Source of the DNA: Thioalkalivibrio nitratireducens DSM 14787
GTDB taxonomy: Bacteria > Pseudomonadota > Gammaproteobacteria > Ectothiorhodospirales > Ectothiorhodospiraceae
Assembly (NCBI RefSeq): GCF_000321415.2
Contig: NC_019902.2
Location: 2,294,001 to 2,358,000, forward strand
Length of the DNA stretch: 64,000 nt
Direction of reading: 5' to 3'
Below the pieces are notes generated by a model. The model worked only from the letters and a program-made list of their open reading frames with translations, ran no database searches and was not told the DNA's origin. The position numbers were made by a program, and so were the translations under genes. Positions 19,231 through 28,000 of this stretch are shown one piece after another; position 1 is the first letter of the stretch; every line of letters starts with the position of its first letter.

Positions 19231-20370
19231 TCATTCCGGGAAGCGAGAGGCGCACCGATCGAACAGCACCCGCGCGGCCCGGATCCCCCGCAGGTAGGCC
19301 ACATTTCTGGCAACACAGCGCTCGGTCAGGCGCTCAGGCGTACCGATCGCGCTGCCGAAGCGGTGCAGGGTGCGGCCGGCGGTCTGAATGAACTGCTCCG
19401 GGTCGATGTTGAGCCGTTCGAGGATTGCCGGCGTCTCGCCGGGAATGAACCCACGCTTGTCCTCGCGGATCACCCGACCGGTGCCATCCACCAGCTCCAG
19501 GTAGTCCTCCAACGCGAACGGCACCGCGGTGGCCAGGCGTCCAGTGGCATCGAAGGGCATCAGCGGGGCGCACGGTAATCCGGCCAGACGCGGCTCCTTC
19601 TGCAACCTGGGGCGTTCGTTGCCCAGATCGGGAGACTCCGGCGACTTCGCGGTCTCGTCCGCCTCGCCGGTCCGGTCTGCACCGCTCGGGCTGGCGCTTC
19701 CCGCCACGTGAGGCCGTGGTAGCCTGCCCTGCAACTCTGCCAAGCGTTCGGCGATCGCGGTGTACTCCGAGGTTTCCGGCGTCTCAGCCAGTTTCGCCCG
19801 GATCGGGTTCAGGTCGACATACGCCATCGCAGTCAGCACCGCCGCATCGTCCAGCAGCGCCTGGCTCTTGAAGCGACCTTCCCAGAACCGGCCCGTCACG
19901 CCGTCCTCGGCATTCGCCATGCGGGCGATGGACTCGTTCAGCACGCGCATATACCAGGACAGATCCGCCAACCGGCTGCGGTAGGTCTCCACCCAGTCGA
20001 ATACTGCGGCGGTTTCGGCCTCTCCCAATGATGCCGGATCCGCCAGATAGCGCTGCACCAGCAACGGCCCGGAAAACACCTGCGTCCAGCGCCGCAGGAC
20101 TTCCTCGGCGTCCCAGCCCTGCACTCGCTCGGCGTCAATGCGGACCACCAGGTGAGCATGGTTCGACATCACCGCATAGGCCGCGACGTCCACCGCGAAC
20201 ACCCCGGCCAACTGCTCCAGACGCTCCACGATCCAGCCCCTTCGGTGCTCGAAACTTCGCCCGGAATGGGCATCCTCCCCGCACAAATACGCCCGCCGCA
20301 CACAGCGCGAGACGACGTGGTACCAGGGGGTATCGCTCAGACTGACCAGACTGGAACGCGGCTGCGGCAT
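19231..20370 (-). CDS. REP-associated tyrosine transposase (RAYT), long form
   Basis: 379-residue single-strand transposase of the IS200-related Y1 family that mobilises or maintains REP hairpins. Motifs: WYHVVSRCVRRAYLCG, the HUH metal-binding pair in MSNHAHLVV, the catalytic-region helix containing VETYRSRLADLSWYMRVLNESIARMAN, and GRFWEGRFKSQALLDD. A C-terminal extension of ~130 residues (RADKRGFIPGETPAIL type) is typical of gammaproteobacterial transposases of this size. The start MPQPRSSL at 20370 matches the repeated leader; an in-frame start ten codons upstream is possible. The window's REPs begin with GTAG, the tetranucleotide recognised by the E. coli RAYT, so this enzyme is a plausible driver of them. 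Confidence 0.9.
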   Translation of the reverse strand: MPQPRSSLVSLSDTPWYHVVSRCVRRAYLCGEDAHSGRSFEHRRGWIVERLEQLAGVFAVDVAAYAVMSNHAHLVVRIDAERVQGWDAEEVLRRWTQVFSGPLLVQRYLADPASLGEAETAAVFDWVETYRSRLADLSWYMRVLNESIARMANAEDGVTGRFWEGRFKSQALLDDAAVLTAMAYVDLNPIRAKLAETPETSEYTAIAERLAELQGRLPRPHVAGSASPSGADRTGEADETAKSPESPDLGNERPRLQKEPRLAGLPCAPLMPFDATGRLATAVPFALEDYLELVDGTGRVIREDKRGFIPGETPAILERLNIDPEQFIQTAGRTLHRFGSAIGTPERLTERCVARNVAYLRGIRAARVLFDRCASRFPE

Positions 20371-20461
20371 CTCCCTGCCTCCTTCTCGGTTCGACTCCAT
20401 GCGAACACCGATACCGAAAGCCTACGACCCCGCCGCGGCGATGGTCAACAAAGTGGGTGTC

Positions 20462-20950
20462 TTACAGTATGCGTGTTCGGCGAATTTTCTTCCGTCTTTC
20501 GAGTAGCTGTTTTACGAACGCGCTTTGCCTAAGATACAACCACTCAAAGACGTATGTTGGTGTCGAAACGATCATCATGGTTACTCCAAATTCATGCCGC
20601 TTTTCCCCCAAAGTTCCGGCTACCTGATCCACATTTAACAAAGCCCCAAGAAACGTTGCAAAGAAAATCAAGGCTGACAGAAGAAACAGCATGAGAAAAA
20701 CATAGCTTTTAACGATTTCTCGAATCGCCAACACGCCATCTAGACGCGCGTTCTTTATCCGACGAAGCCTCCTCAGTCGACAACCCCGAACGAACAGACG
20801 TGCAAAATAGGGGACCCGCGTGGCAAGACCACCCACACCAGGCACAACCCACCTTCGGCTAAATCCCGCGATCATCAGTCCAATAACGATAAAGAACAAC
20901 CCCGTAAACCACCACGAGGGGTCTCTAAGGTTCTCCAATATTCCCTCCAT
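20462..20950 (-). CDS. Small membrane protein of unknown function
   Basis: 162 residues starting MEGILENLRDPSWWFTGLFFIVIGLMIAGF, with one N-terminal transmembrane helix (about 14-30) and a second long hydrophobic stretch (SYVFLMLFLLSALIFFATFLGALL, about 85-110), separated by a basic segment. The tail is strongly basic (LLERRKKIRRTRIL). ATG at 20950 has GAGGAT a few bases upstream; earlier in-frame starts lie in repeated leader DNA. AT content is higher than the neighbouring core genes. It lies between a RAYT and copies of the RAYT leader, so it may be a passenger. I do not recognise the family. Confidence 0.65.
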   Translation of the reverse strand: MEGILENLRDPSWWFTGLFFIVIGLMIAGFSRRWVVPGVGGLATRVPYFARLFVRGCRLRRLRRIKNARLDGVLAIREIVKSYVFLMLFLLSALIFFATFLGALLNVDQVAGTLGEKRHEFGVTMMIVSTPTYVFEWLYLRQSAFVKQLLERRKKIRRTRIL

Positions 20951-21462
20951 ATATCCTCGCCCCCTTTCCCCGGTCAACCAACCGTGTTTTCTATTCATGT
21001 TCCCAGACCGAAACGCGGTTCCGGCATCTCCCTCCCTCCTTCCCGATTCGATTCCATGCAAACGCCATCGGCGAAAGCCTACGCCCCCGCAGCGACGGTC
21101 AACAAAGTGGGTGTCCTACAGTGTTCGCCCGCCGCACACAGCGCGACACGACGTGGTACCAGGGGGTATCGCTCAGACTGACCAGACTGAAACGCGGCTA
21201 CGGCATCTCCCTGCCTCGTTCTCGGTTCGATTCCATGCGAACGGCAACGCCGACAGCCTACGACCGCGCCGCGGCGACGGTCAACAAATTGGGTGTCTCG
21301 TAGGACGCGACCTGGTACCAGGGGGTATCGCTCGGACTGACCAGACTGGAACGCGGCTGCGGCATCTCCCTGCCTCCTCCTCGGTTCGATTCCATGCGAA
21401 CGGAAACACCTAAAGCCTACGGCTCCGCCACGGCGACGGTCAACAAAGTGGGTGTCTCACAA
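20935..21462. repeat. Tandem partial copies of the RAYT 5' region
   Basis: Three blocks (about 21001-21118, 21123-21299 and 21301-21462) repeat the first ~30 codons and upstream ~100 bases of the RAYT at 20285-20466, including CGTGGTACCAGGGGGTATCG, CGGCATCTCCCTGCCTC, TTCGATTCCATGCGAAC and the closing GGTCAACAAAGTGGGTGTC. All have the RAYT gene orientation and none encodes a complete protein. Confidence 0.88.
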
Positions 21463-21557
21463 TGTTCCGATTCATAACGCCTGGGCTCACCGGCAGCAAA
21501 AAAGTGAAGAGCGAGGCACGAGCGACGCAGCTTTTGGATGTCCGGTGCGGCCCATTG

Positions 21558-22328
21558 TTAGAACAATTTTTGCTGGCACGGCGAGACCTCTATTCTATAA
21601 ATTATCGCTTTACCTTTCGATTCGAGATCATCATTAAGTTCTGCCAGCCGTAGTTCTTCTTGCTCATCGTCTAAAGCATCTACGGCCGCTTCAATATTAG
21701 AAACCATGGCCTCTAGAATTACGAACAACTGTTGAAAAGACGCGCTTGTAATTACATGATATCGATTCGCGTGCGGCGAAGAGTTGGCCTCTGCCACGAA
21801 TTCCCGTCCGGCGTTTGTTATTTCTCCGGTTGTCATAAATATCCCCGTTGCGGTCTTTGATGTCATTACACCAAAGAAATCGCGCAACTCGCTCGTGGGG
21901 ACAATACCCCTATATAGTTTGCATTGAATAACAATATGCCCATAGGCATCCCATGTTGGATCGACCAGTTCTGAATACGTAAGATCTATTCCACCATCAT
22001 GCGACACCGGTGTTAGAGAAAAATGTCGGCGATCAATAACCGCGAACATTACCTGTATTAATTTTTCAAAATCATGCGCTCCAAAAAGTGAGATATTGGG
22101 GCAGAACTCTTGTATATACCGCTCTGCGTTTACGCTTTTAAACCAAAGTTGACGATATTTCTCTATCAACCAACGCGCATCTAATAGAGCCAGGTCGCCC
22201 GAGTCAAATACGCCCTCTTTCTCCGCGCGCAGTCTTGCATCAGATGCAATCTTCTTCAGACCTTCCACATAGTTGTGACTGGCGGATAGAAGAGCAACAT
22301 TCTTCTCGTCTATAGCGCCTTGACCCAT
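21558..22328 (-). CDS. Mrr-like restriction endonuclease domain protein
   Basis: 256 residues. The C-terminal half contains an Mrr-type PD-(D/E)XK core: FEKLIQVMF, HDGGIDLTYSE (near residue 109), the catalytic IVIQCKLYRG (near 131) and VPTSELRDFFGVM, GIFMTTGEITNAGREF. The N-terminal half is alpha-helical and unassigned. Mrr-type proteins typically cleave modified or foreign DNA. ATG at 22328 follows GGAGG by ten bases. The gene is clearly AT-richer than its surroundings and uses many AAA and ATA codons, a sign of transfer from a lower-GC source. No methyltransferase is adjacent. Confidence 0.85.
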   Translation of the reverse strand: MGQGAIDEKNVALLSASHNYVEGLKKIASDARLRAEKEGVFDSGDLALLDARWLIEKYRQLWFKSVNAERYIQEFCPNISLFGAHDFEKLIQVMFAVIDRRHFSLTPVSHDGGIDLTYSELVDPTWDAYGHIVIQCKLYRGIVPTSELRDFFGVMTSKTATGIFMTTGEITNAGREFVAEANSSPHANRYHVITSASFQQLFVILEAMVSNIEAAVDALDDEQEELRLAELNDDLESKGKAIIYRIEVSPCQQKLF

Positions 22329-22372
22329 TTCTTCGATACCTCCAATACCGGAATTGTGCTTGACCGTTATTG

Positions 22373-22431
22373 CTCTAACAGATTAGCGTTTATCCGGCGT
22401 GCGCAGCATGGCGGATAAACGTCTGTTGGAC
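22373..22431. other. attC-like palindrome upstream of the Mrr-like gene
   Basis: A 59-bp imperfect palindrome: CTCTAAC at the left, inner arms GCGTTTATCCG (22386-22396) and CGGATAAACG (22412-22421), and GTTGGAC at the right, which fits the integron core GTTRRRY. Length and layout resemble an integron cassette recombination site, but the left box deviates from RYYYAAC and no integrase is visible. It could equally be a terminator-like hairpin or a repeat. Confidence 0.35.
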
Positions 22432-22699
22432 TGGGCCGCCCATGGGCTGAGACACAGGTTCATGCAAAGGGGATTGTATTCAGCGCGCACCGGGCCGGCA
22501 GGTCAAAGGAACCCGGGATTGGGCGTAGCGGCGGTCCTTGCGTCTGGTCGGGATCATGATCGGGCTCCCTGAAGGCTCCAATGTCTTGTACAGTAGCCCC
22601 GTTTTCTGCTGAGATCCAGTCGCATGCACAGGCGGACCCACCCCCCCTTTTTTCAAGGGCGACACAAGGGATCCGGCGGTTCATACTCGTCAGGCCGAG

Positions 22700-23270
22700 G
22701 TCATCGTCGGTGCTCCGGGATGTCGGTTCGGTTCGGTCGCGGGCACAGTACCGTGATCACGCACGCGCGACCGACCCGGCATCGGGGACATGAATAGGTC
22801 GCGGGCGCGGAACGGCCTTCCGGGGAAGCGGTTGTGTCGGGTGGCGGTGCGTTCAACGCGCTGCAGATGCGCGGGAGCTTGGTCCGCCGGCAGCGATTGG
22901 CCACGAAGCCGTAGTGCCGCATCAGGCCCTTGGGCAGGATGTGCAGCAGGAATCGGCGCACGAACTCCTCGCCTGCCAAACGCATCACATTGGTCGGTCG
23001 TGGTCGCGGTAGTCGGTGTAGCGCAGCGAGACGTCCTTGGCATCGATGTCCAGGATACGCGCGTTGTCGATCGCGATTCGGTGGGTATAGCGCGCCAGGT
23101 AGTCGATCACAGTGGGGGGGTGTTTTCGTGAGAGTCCTTGGCGTAGGCCACCCACTCGGTGGCCATGAGTCGATCCAGCACCGCGTCGATCTCGCCTGGG
23201 CGCGTGACCCGATGCAGTTCACCCTCGGTGGCCGCCCGGCGCAGGGCCGCGGCGCCCTGGGTGTCTCACA
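22700..23270 (-). pseudogene. C-terminal remnant of an IS91-family transposase
   Basis: In changing frames the minus strand reads LRRAATEGELHRVTRPGE, then VIDYLARYTHRIAIDNARI, VSLRYTDYRDHD, VMRLAGEEFVRRFLLHILPKG and finally YSCPRCRVGRACV. These are the Y2-transposase C-terminal blocks of IS91-type elements. The N-terminal half with the catalytic tyrosines is missing; the break at 23270 coincides with a GTGTCTCACAGTG repeat. Confidence 0.8.
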
Positions 23271-23271
23271 G

Positions 23272-23480
23272 TGCCGCCATATATCCTCGACCCCCTCTCC
23301 CCGGTCAATTAGCCGTGTTTCTAATCATGTTCCCAGACGGAAACGTGGTTCCGGCATCCCCTTCCTTCTCGGTTCGAATCCATACGAACGCCATCGGCGA
23401 AAGCCTACGGCCCCGCCTCAGCGACGGCCAACAACGTGCGTGTTTACACGTGTGATCACCACAAAGCGTTAAGTGGGTGT
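23272..23480. repeat. Dispersed copy of the 20.9-21.1 kb leader block
   Basis: CCATATATCCTCGACCCCCT, CGTGTTTCTAATCATGTTCC and GGTTCCGGCATCCC correspond to 20945-21118 (start of the membrane protein plus RAYT leader). The copy ends in AAGTGGGTGTCTCACC at 23472. Confidence 0.82.
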
Positions 23481-23543
23481 CTCACCGCAAAGCGTTCTCA
23501 CCACACTAATCGTCTCATATCTGTGCGCGGTCCTTCATAGGCA

Positions 23544-24908
23544 TCAAATTTCGACTTGGTAGTCCTCGCCGTCTCTTACCTTTTTGAGCAATTCCACAGC
23601 AGCTTGCGAATACTTGTGGGCTTGCATTGTGTTCCCGGCAAGTATCGCAATATGGTACCGATTGTCTGCGGCCTTAATATCCGTTCCTTGCTCGCTCTTT
23701 ATTTGATTAATCAACTGGTTTGCTTGATGCCAGCCCGGGTAGCCAAGCTTTTGGCCCACATGCGTCAAAGAAAACGGATACATTGCATTGACGGCGGACG
23801 GATCGTCAAGCGTAGTAATACCATAGAGCTTTGCCAATTCCTGCTCGCTTGAAACTGCATGCTCCAACGTGTCGTAATCTACCTCCACAATTCTTTTCGG
23901 AATGTCGTGGCGAACCAGCGAGTATGTGCGCGCCATCAGGGCACGAAGGATCTTGGGGCTCACAGATGGCAATGCTTCATTTGAACCAAGAGCATCAAAG
24001 ACCCACCCAAATCCATCGGCGACAATACTCTTTACTCTGACGCTACGCTCGGCATCAATGGCAACGAGCCTCTCGGAGGCAAATGACATCTGCTGCTGCG
24101 CTTTGTTACTCCATTCAACTAAGTAAATGTTGGGTATGAGCTGGCCATGAGGCGACAGTATTTCGTCAATATCCGCAAGTATGGACCGAATATTTGGATC
24201 CTCTGCACTGTATCCCAAGAAGAAGAGCGGGTGCTCGGCAAAATAGGTGAGGAGCTTCGCGCTCAGGTACTTTTTCTTTGCATGAAACTCCTTATAGTCA
24301 TTTCGCACGAATACAAGGCTTTCAGGCTCGGACGAGCACCCATGAATCTTGAGGATCTCTCCAATCTGGGCAAAGTTCCCGTTTAATATTTTTTGGCCGA
24401 TGATAGGGCTGTACTCAGGGAACAGTTTCTCAAGAAAACGATCATAGTTCGTCGTAATAATGGCATGAGGCCTCACTTTTTGGAGAGACTCAAGTTCTTC
24501 CTTATGTGTTTCTTCTGTGCTCTCTGCGTCAGACGATAGCAACAGCTCCTCGAAATATCTTGCGACTTTGTACTTTATGTATATTTCGGCAGGTTGTGAC
24601 GGCCCAAAGAGCTCAGGAGGAAAGACGCCTTTCCCGTCGCCCCAAGCCCACTCACGGTAGATGTCAGCAAATGCACTCCCTATGTCAATCGGGGAGTGGA
24701 ACTTCTGCTTGTAGTAGCCGTAGTCCTTATCGATGAGGGGGCACGCATCGACCAATCTTTGAAGCAAACCTTCCCAAGAAGGAGCAAGAAAGTATCTCCG
24801 CGAGAGTCCAGACCCGACAAACAGAATCGGTTGAACGCCCATTGTGTCCATGCACGTGGCAATGTCATCGCGAATTCTCTCCTGGTACTGCTCAAACTCT
24901 TTGGTCAT
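23544..24908 (-). CDS. SIR2-domain protein, probable NADase-type defence effector
   Basis: 454 residues. The N-terminal half is SIR2-like: FVGSGLSRRY (31-39), AIITTNYDRFLEKL (about 155), IHGCSSEPES, and GYSAEDPNIRSIL after a PLFFLGYS strand. These correspond to the NAD-binding GxG, TTNYD and GYS-type motifs of the SIR2 defence clade found in Thoeris, DSR and related systems, where the enzyme depletes NAD+ during infection. The C-terminal ~180 residues are helical without a recognised domain, possibly a sensor (inference). It is AT-rich compared with core genes. It is downstream of the methyltransferase on the same strand, with a 176-bp gap. Confidence 0.85.
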   Translation of the reverse strand: MTKEFEQYQERIRDDIATCMDTMGVQPILFVGSGLSRRYFLAPSWEGLLQRLVDACPLIDKDYGYYKQKFHSPIDIGSAFADIYREWAWGDGKGVFPPELFGPSQPAEIYIKYKVARYFEELLLSSDAESTEETHKEELESLQKVRPHAIITTNYDRFLEKLFPEYSPIIGQKILNGNFAQIGEILKIHGCSSEPESLVFVRNDYKEFHAKKKYLSAKLLTYFAEHPLFFLGYSAEDPNIRSILADIDEILSPHGQLIPNIYLVEWSNKAQQQMSFASERLVAIDAERSVRVKSIVADGFGWVFDALGSNEALPSVSPKILRALMARTYSLVRHDIPKRIVEVDYDTLEHAVSSEQELAKLYGITTLDDPSAVNAMYPFSLTHVGQKLGYPGWHQANQLINQIKSEQGTDIKAADNRYHIAILAGNTMQAHKYSQAAVELLKKVRDGEDYQVEI

Positions 24909-25084
24909 AGAAGCTTACCTCGCTCAGAATTGCTTGAAATGTCGTGTCCTAAATCTGGACAAAAAATAACAGATTAGAATATTGGCGATAGACAGATTCT
25001 GAGATATCCGGCATTTGCGGGCTCCAGAACACACGTCCGGGTACCCGTATCGCACTCACCGGCTCAGCTGCCCGGCAATCTGCG

Positions 25085-28000
25085 CTAGCGAGCCGAATAG
25101 TTCGAGCGTGTCAATCGCTCTGAATTCCTTTCTCTGCCCCGGTGCTCGAAGATAGCCCATGCGGTGCGGTAATCCTCTTCGCGGTCGGGTTTGTGGAAAG
25201 GGGCGTGGTATTCGATGGTGCGCTCGGTCGGGCCGCCAGGGAGGGTGTCGTCGAGGAAGGTCTTGGTGACGGTGCCTTCCTGGATGTCGCGAATGTCTTC
25301 CCAGCCGAGGGCGATGTTCTGCTCGCTGCGGGTTGGGCTGCGGATGCCGTAGCGGGTGCCTTCGTCGAGGTCGGCCTTGCGTGCCTTGCGTGGGAGGCCG
25401 ACGCCGACGAGGCCTTTGCTGGGGGTGAAGACGATTCGGCCGCGGGCGTCGTACCAGGTGTCGGCTTCGTACTGGCGCATGACGGGGAACTGGACGCGGT
25501 AGATGGTGAGCAGTTCTTCGAGGGTTAAGCCGAGGGCTTGGGCGACGAGGACGTCGATTTCGAGCAGGGCTTGGCGGCGGGCAAAGTCCGCGCGTAGGGC
25601 GCAATTTCGCTGCAAGTCGGGGGTGAGGTTCGCAAAGAACGCTTGGGGGAGAATGCCGACCCTATCGCCTTCCGGAAAAACCGTCCATCGTTCCGAACGG
25701 AAGTCGGATCGCCATGCGGCTCGCCAGAGACTGCTATACAGCTTCGTCAAGCAATTTAGCGCAAGACTTCGGACAACGATGCCGCGACGGATAGTTTGCG
25801 CGGAATCTGGGAGGGGAAGCAACGACGCTATGTCGTTTCGGAAATGCCCTTTACCCGTCGACTTCACGAAAAAGTCAAAAACTACCGATGCGAACAGGCC
25901 CGCGAGATACGCAGTCTGCGACGTATCTTTGAGGCCTATCGAGAAGCCAAGATCGATGTGACCTACTTCCATCGGTGCAATGGCCGACTGAAGTGTCCTT
26001 TCTGAGGCGGAACCGATCATCGTACGGGAGATCACGCGGTAATAATCCGTCACACGCAAAGGTCGGGTTTCGCCCAAGTCAGTCCAGGGGACTTTCGGGG
26101 TCCGCGCGCGGTATTCGTCCGGGGTACAGGCTGGGACGTAGTTGGTGCGCGGGAGGTAGTCGTCGGGGAGGCTCTCGAGGTCGAGGACGTCGTAGTCTTT
26201 GTTGCTCTTACACCCGGTGCGTGGAGTTTTAAAGCACGGGTTACCGACGAAGAAGTGGGGACCAGAGAGGATCCATTCGCGGGGACTCGTAGGAAATCGG
26301 GTTTGGCGGCGTATAGTACCGTCCTGCTGGGCATTAACCTCGTTCCAGTGCTGAGTCGAATAGTACTCTCCCTTCAAATCGCTAAGACGGCGCGGCTGCG
26401 CGGCAAACTTTTCCAGAACCGATAACAGCGGTTGGGCATGCAGGGCCGGCAGCCGCGCTTCGGGTGGCGGAGTTCCCGCATCGTCGTAGAGCTGGGCAAA
26501 CAACGCCAGTTGTTGCTCGCCAAGCTCGAGAATCCGCTCGGCGTGTCCTTGGGTGCCCCAGCGAACGCGGCTCCGCCCATCATCTCCCTCAATTTCCTCC
26601 TTGATACCCGGCACTGGGCCTTCGCCACGGTGGGAAAAGCAGGCGTCGATAGTGCGCGGGACGAAGAGATTCGAGATGTGTGCGATGCGTGGTGGCGCAG
26701 ATTGCGGACCGTAAACGTTCACACTGTACCGCGTATGGTTGTCGACGTCCGCGAAGAGCTTCACCTCGTTGACAAACTGAAAATGCGCCCGCAGCCGTGG
26801 ATACACCTCCCGCCGCAGCGGCCCACCGTTCGGATCGTCATAGATCCCCTCCGGATGCAGAAATCCGGCTACCCCATGCTCATTCCCGAGCTTCCACGCC
26901 ATCGGCAAAAAGCACTTGTAGAGATTCGCCTTCTGCCCCGTCAGCGCCGGATAGTTCGCAGCCGCATTCAGAAAATTCTGCGTCCCCTCCGCCTCCTCAT
27001 ACTCGCTCCGCCACGCAGCCTCCAGCCCGGCATTCTCATGAAACGCCCGTTCCCGTAGCTGGGTGAGCTGGCTCGCACTGTACTTGCGCAGCATGAATAG
27101 CGGCTCGTGGTCGCCGAGGATGCCGGCTTCCTGCCATTCGACTTTGATCCAGGGGGGATTGCCGAGGATGAGGTCGAACCCTGGGGACCTAACCTCTCCC
27201 GCTTGCGGGAGAGGCGAGAAAACGTCGGCGAACTCGAGTTCCCAGTGGAACACGCGGCGCTGGTCGGCGATGCGCTGGGCGAGCTCTAGCCGCGGGAAGC
27301 TGTGGAACAGGATTTTGAGGTCGACGACGCCGAAGCGGTTGATGAAGCGTTTGCCGTCTTCGGGGTTTTCGGTGGGGGCGAAGAGGTCGCGCACTTCGTA
27401 TTTCGGGCCGGCGCGGAGCGTGTCGCCGAGCAGCAGGTTTTCGAGGTCGAACAGGAACTCCTCGCGGTCGGGCAGGCTAGCGTGTTCGGCAATGGGCCAG
27501 AACCACAGCGCACACCAGTAGTCCATCACCAGCTTCAGGCGGCGGTAGGCGGTGGCGTTTTTCTGGTACTCGGCGAAGAGTTCGCCGGCGAGCGCCTGGT
27601 CCTTGTAGCGCAGCGGCGAGCGTTCGCCCTTCGCGTCGCGGCCGTAGATGGGGTACGGGTCGGTGGTGCGGCGGCGCAGGTCGGCGAGGCTGTTTGCGTG
27701 CTCGTGCCAGAGGTCGTCGATGCGCGCGCTCAGGCGTTCGAGGCGCTCGCGCTGTTCGCGGTCGAACGGGCGGGTGAAGGCCTTGCGCCAGGCGTTGATC
27801 GCCTGGATCTCCTCGCGGTAGAGGGTTTTCGCGACCTTGTCGGAGTAGTTGGCCATGCCGGCGTCGGGCAGCAGGAAGTGCCAGATGCGGCCCTCGGGGC
27901 GCGGCTGGCCGAGCGGCGTGCGGTCCGGGGCGCGGTTCAGCCAGCAGGCGTCTTCGTTCGGCTTCAGCGCGAGGCTGCTGCTGGGGTAGGTCTCGCGGCG

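Noticed and set aside
20820-21413. Plus-strand frames of up to 197 codons in the RAYT-leader repeats
   Set aside because: They arise from tandem repeats in antisense to RAYT codons and have no independent motif.
22460-22684. Small minus-strand frame between the Mrr-like gene and the IS91 remnant
   Set aside because: No ribosome site, no recognisable product and low-complexity Pro/Arg/Cys composition.
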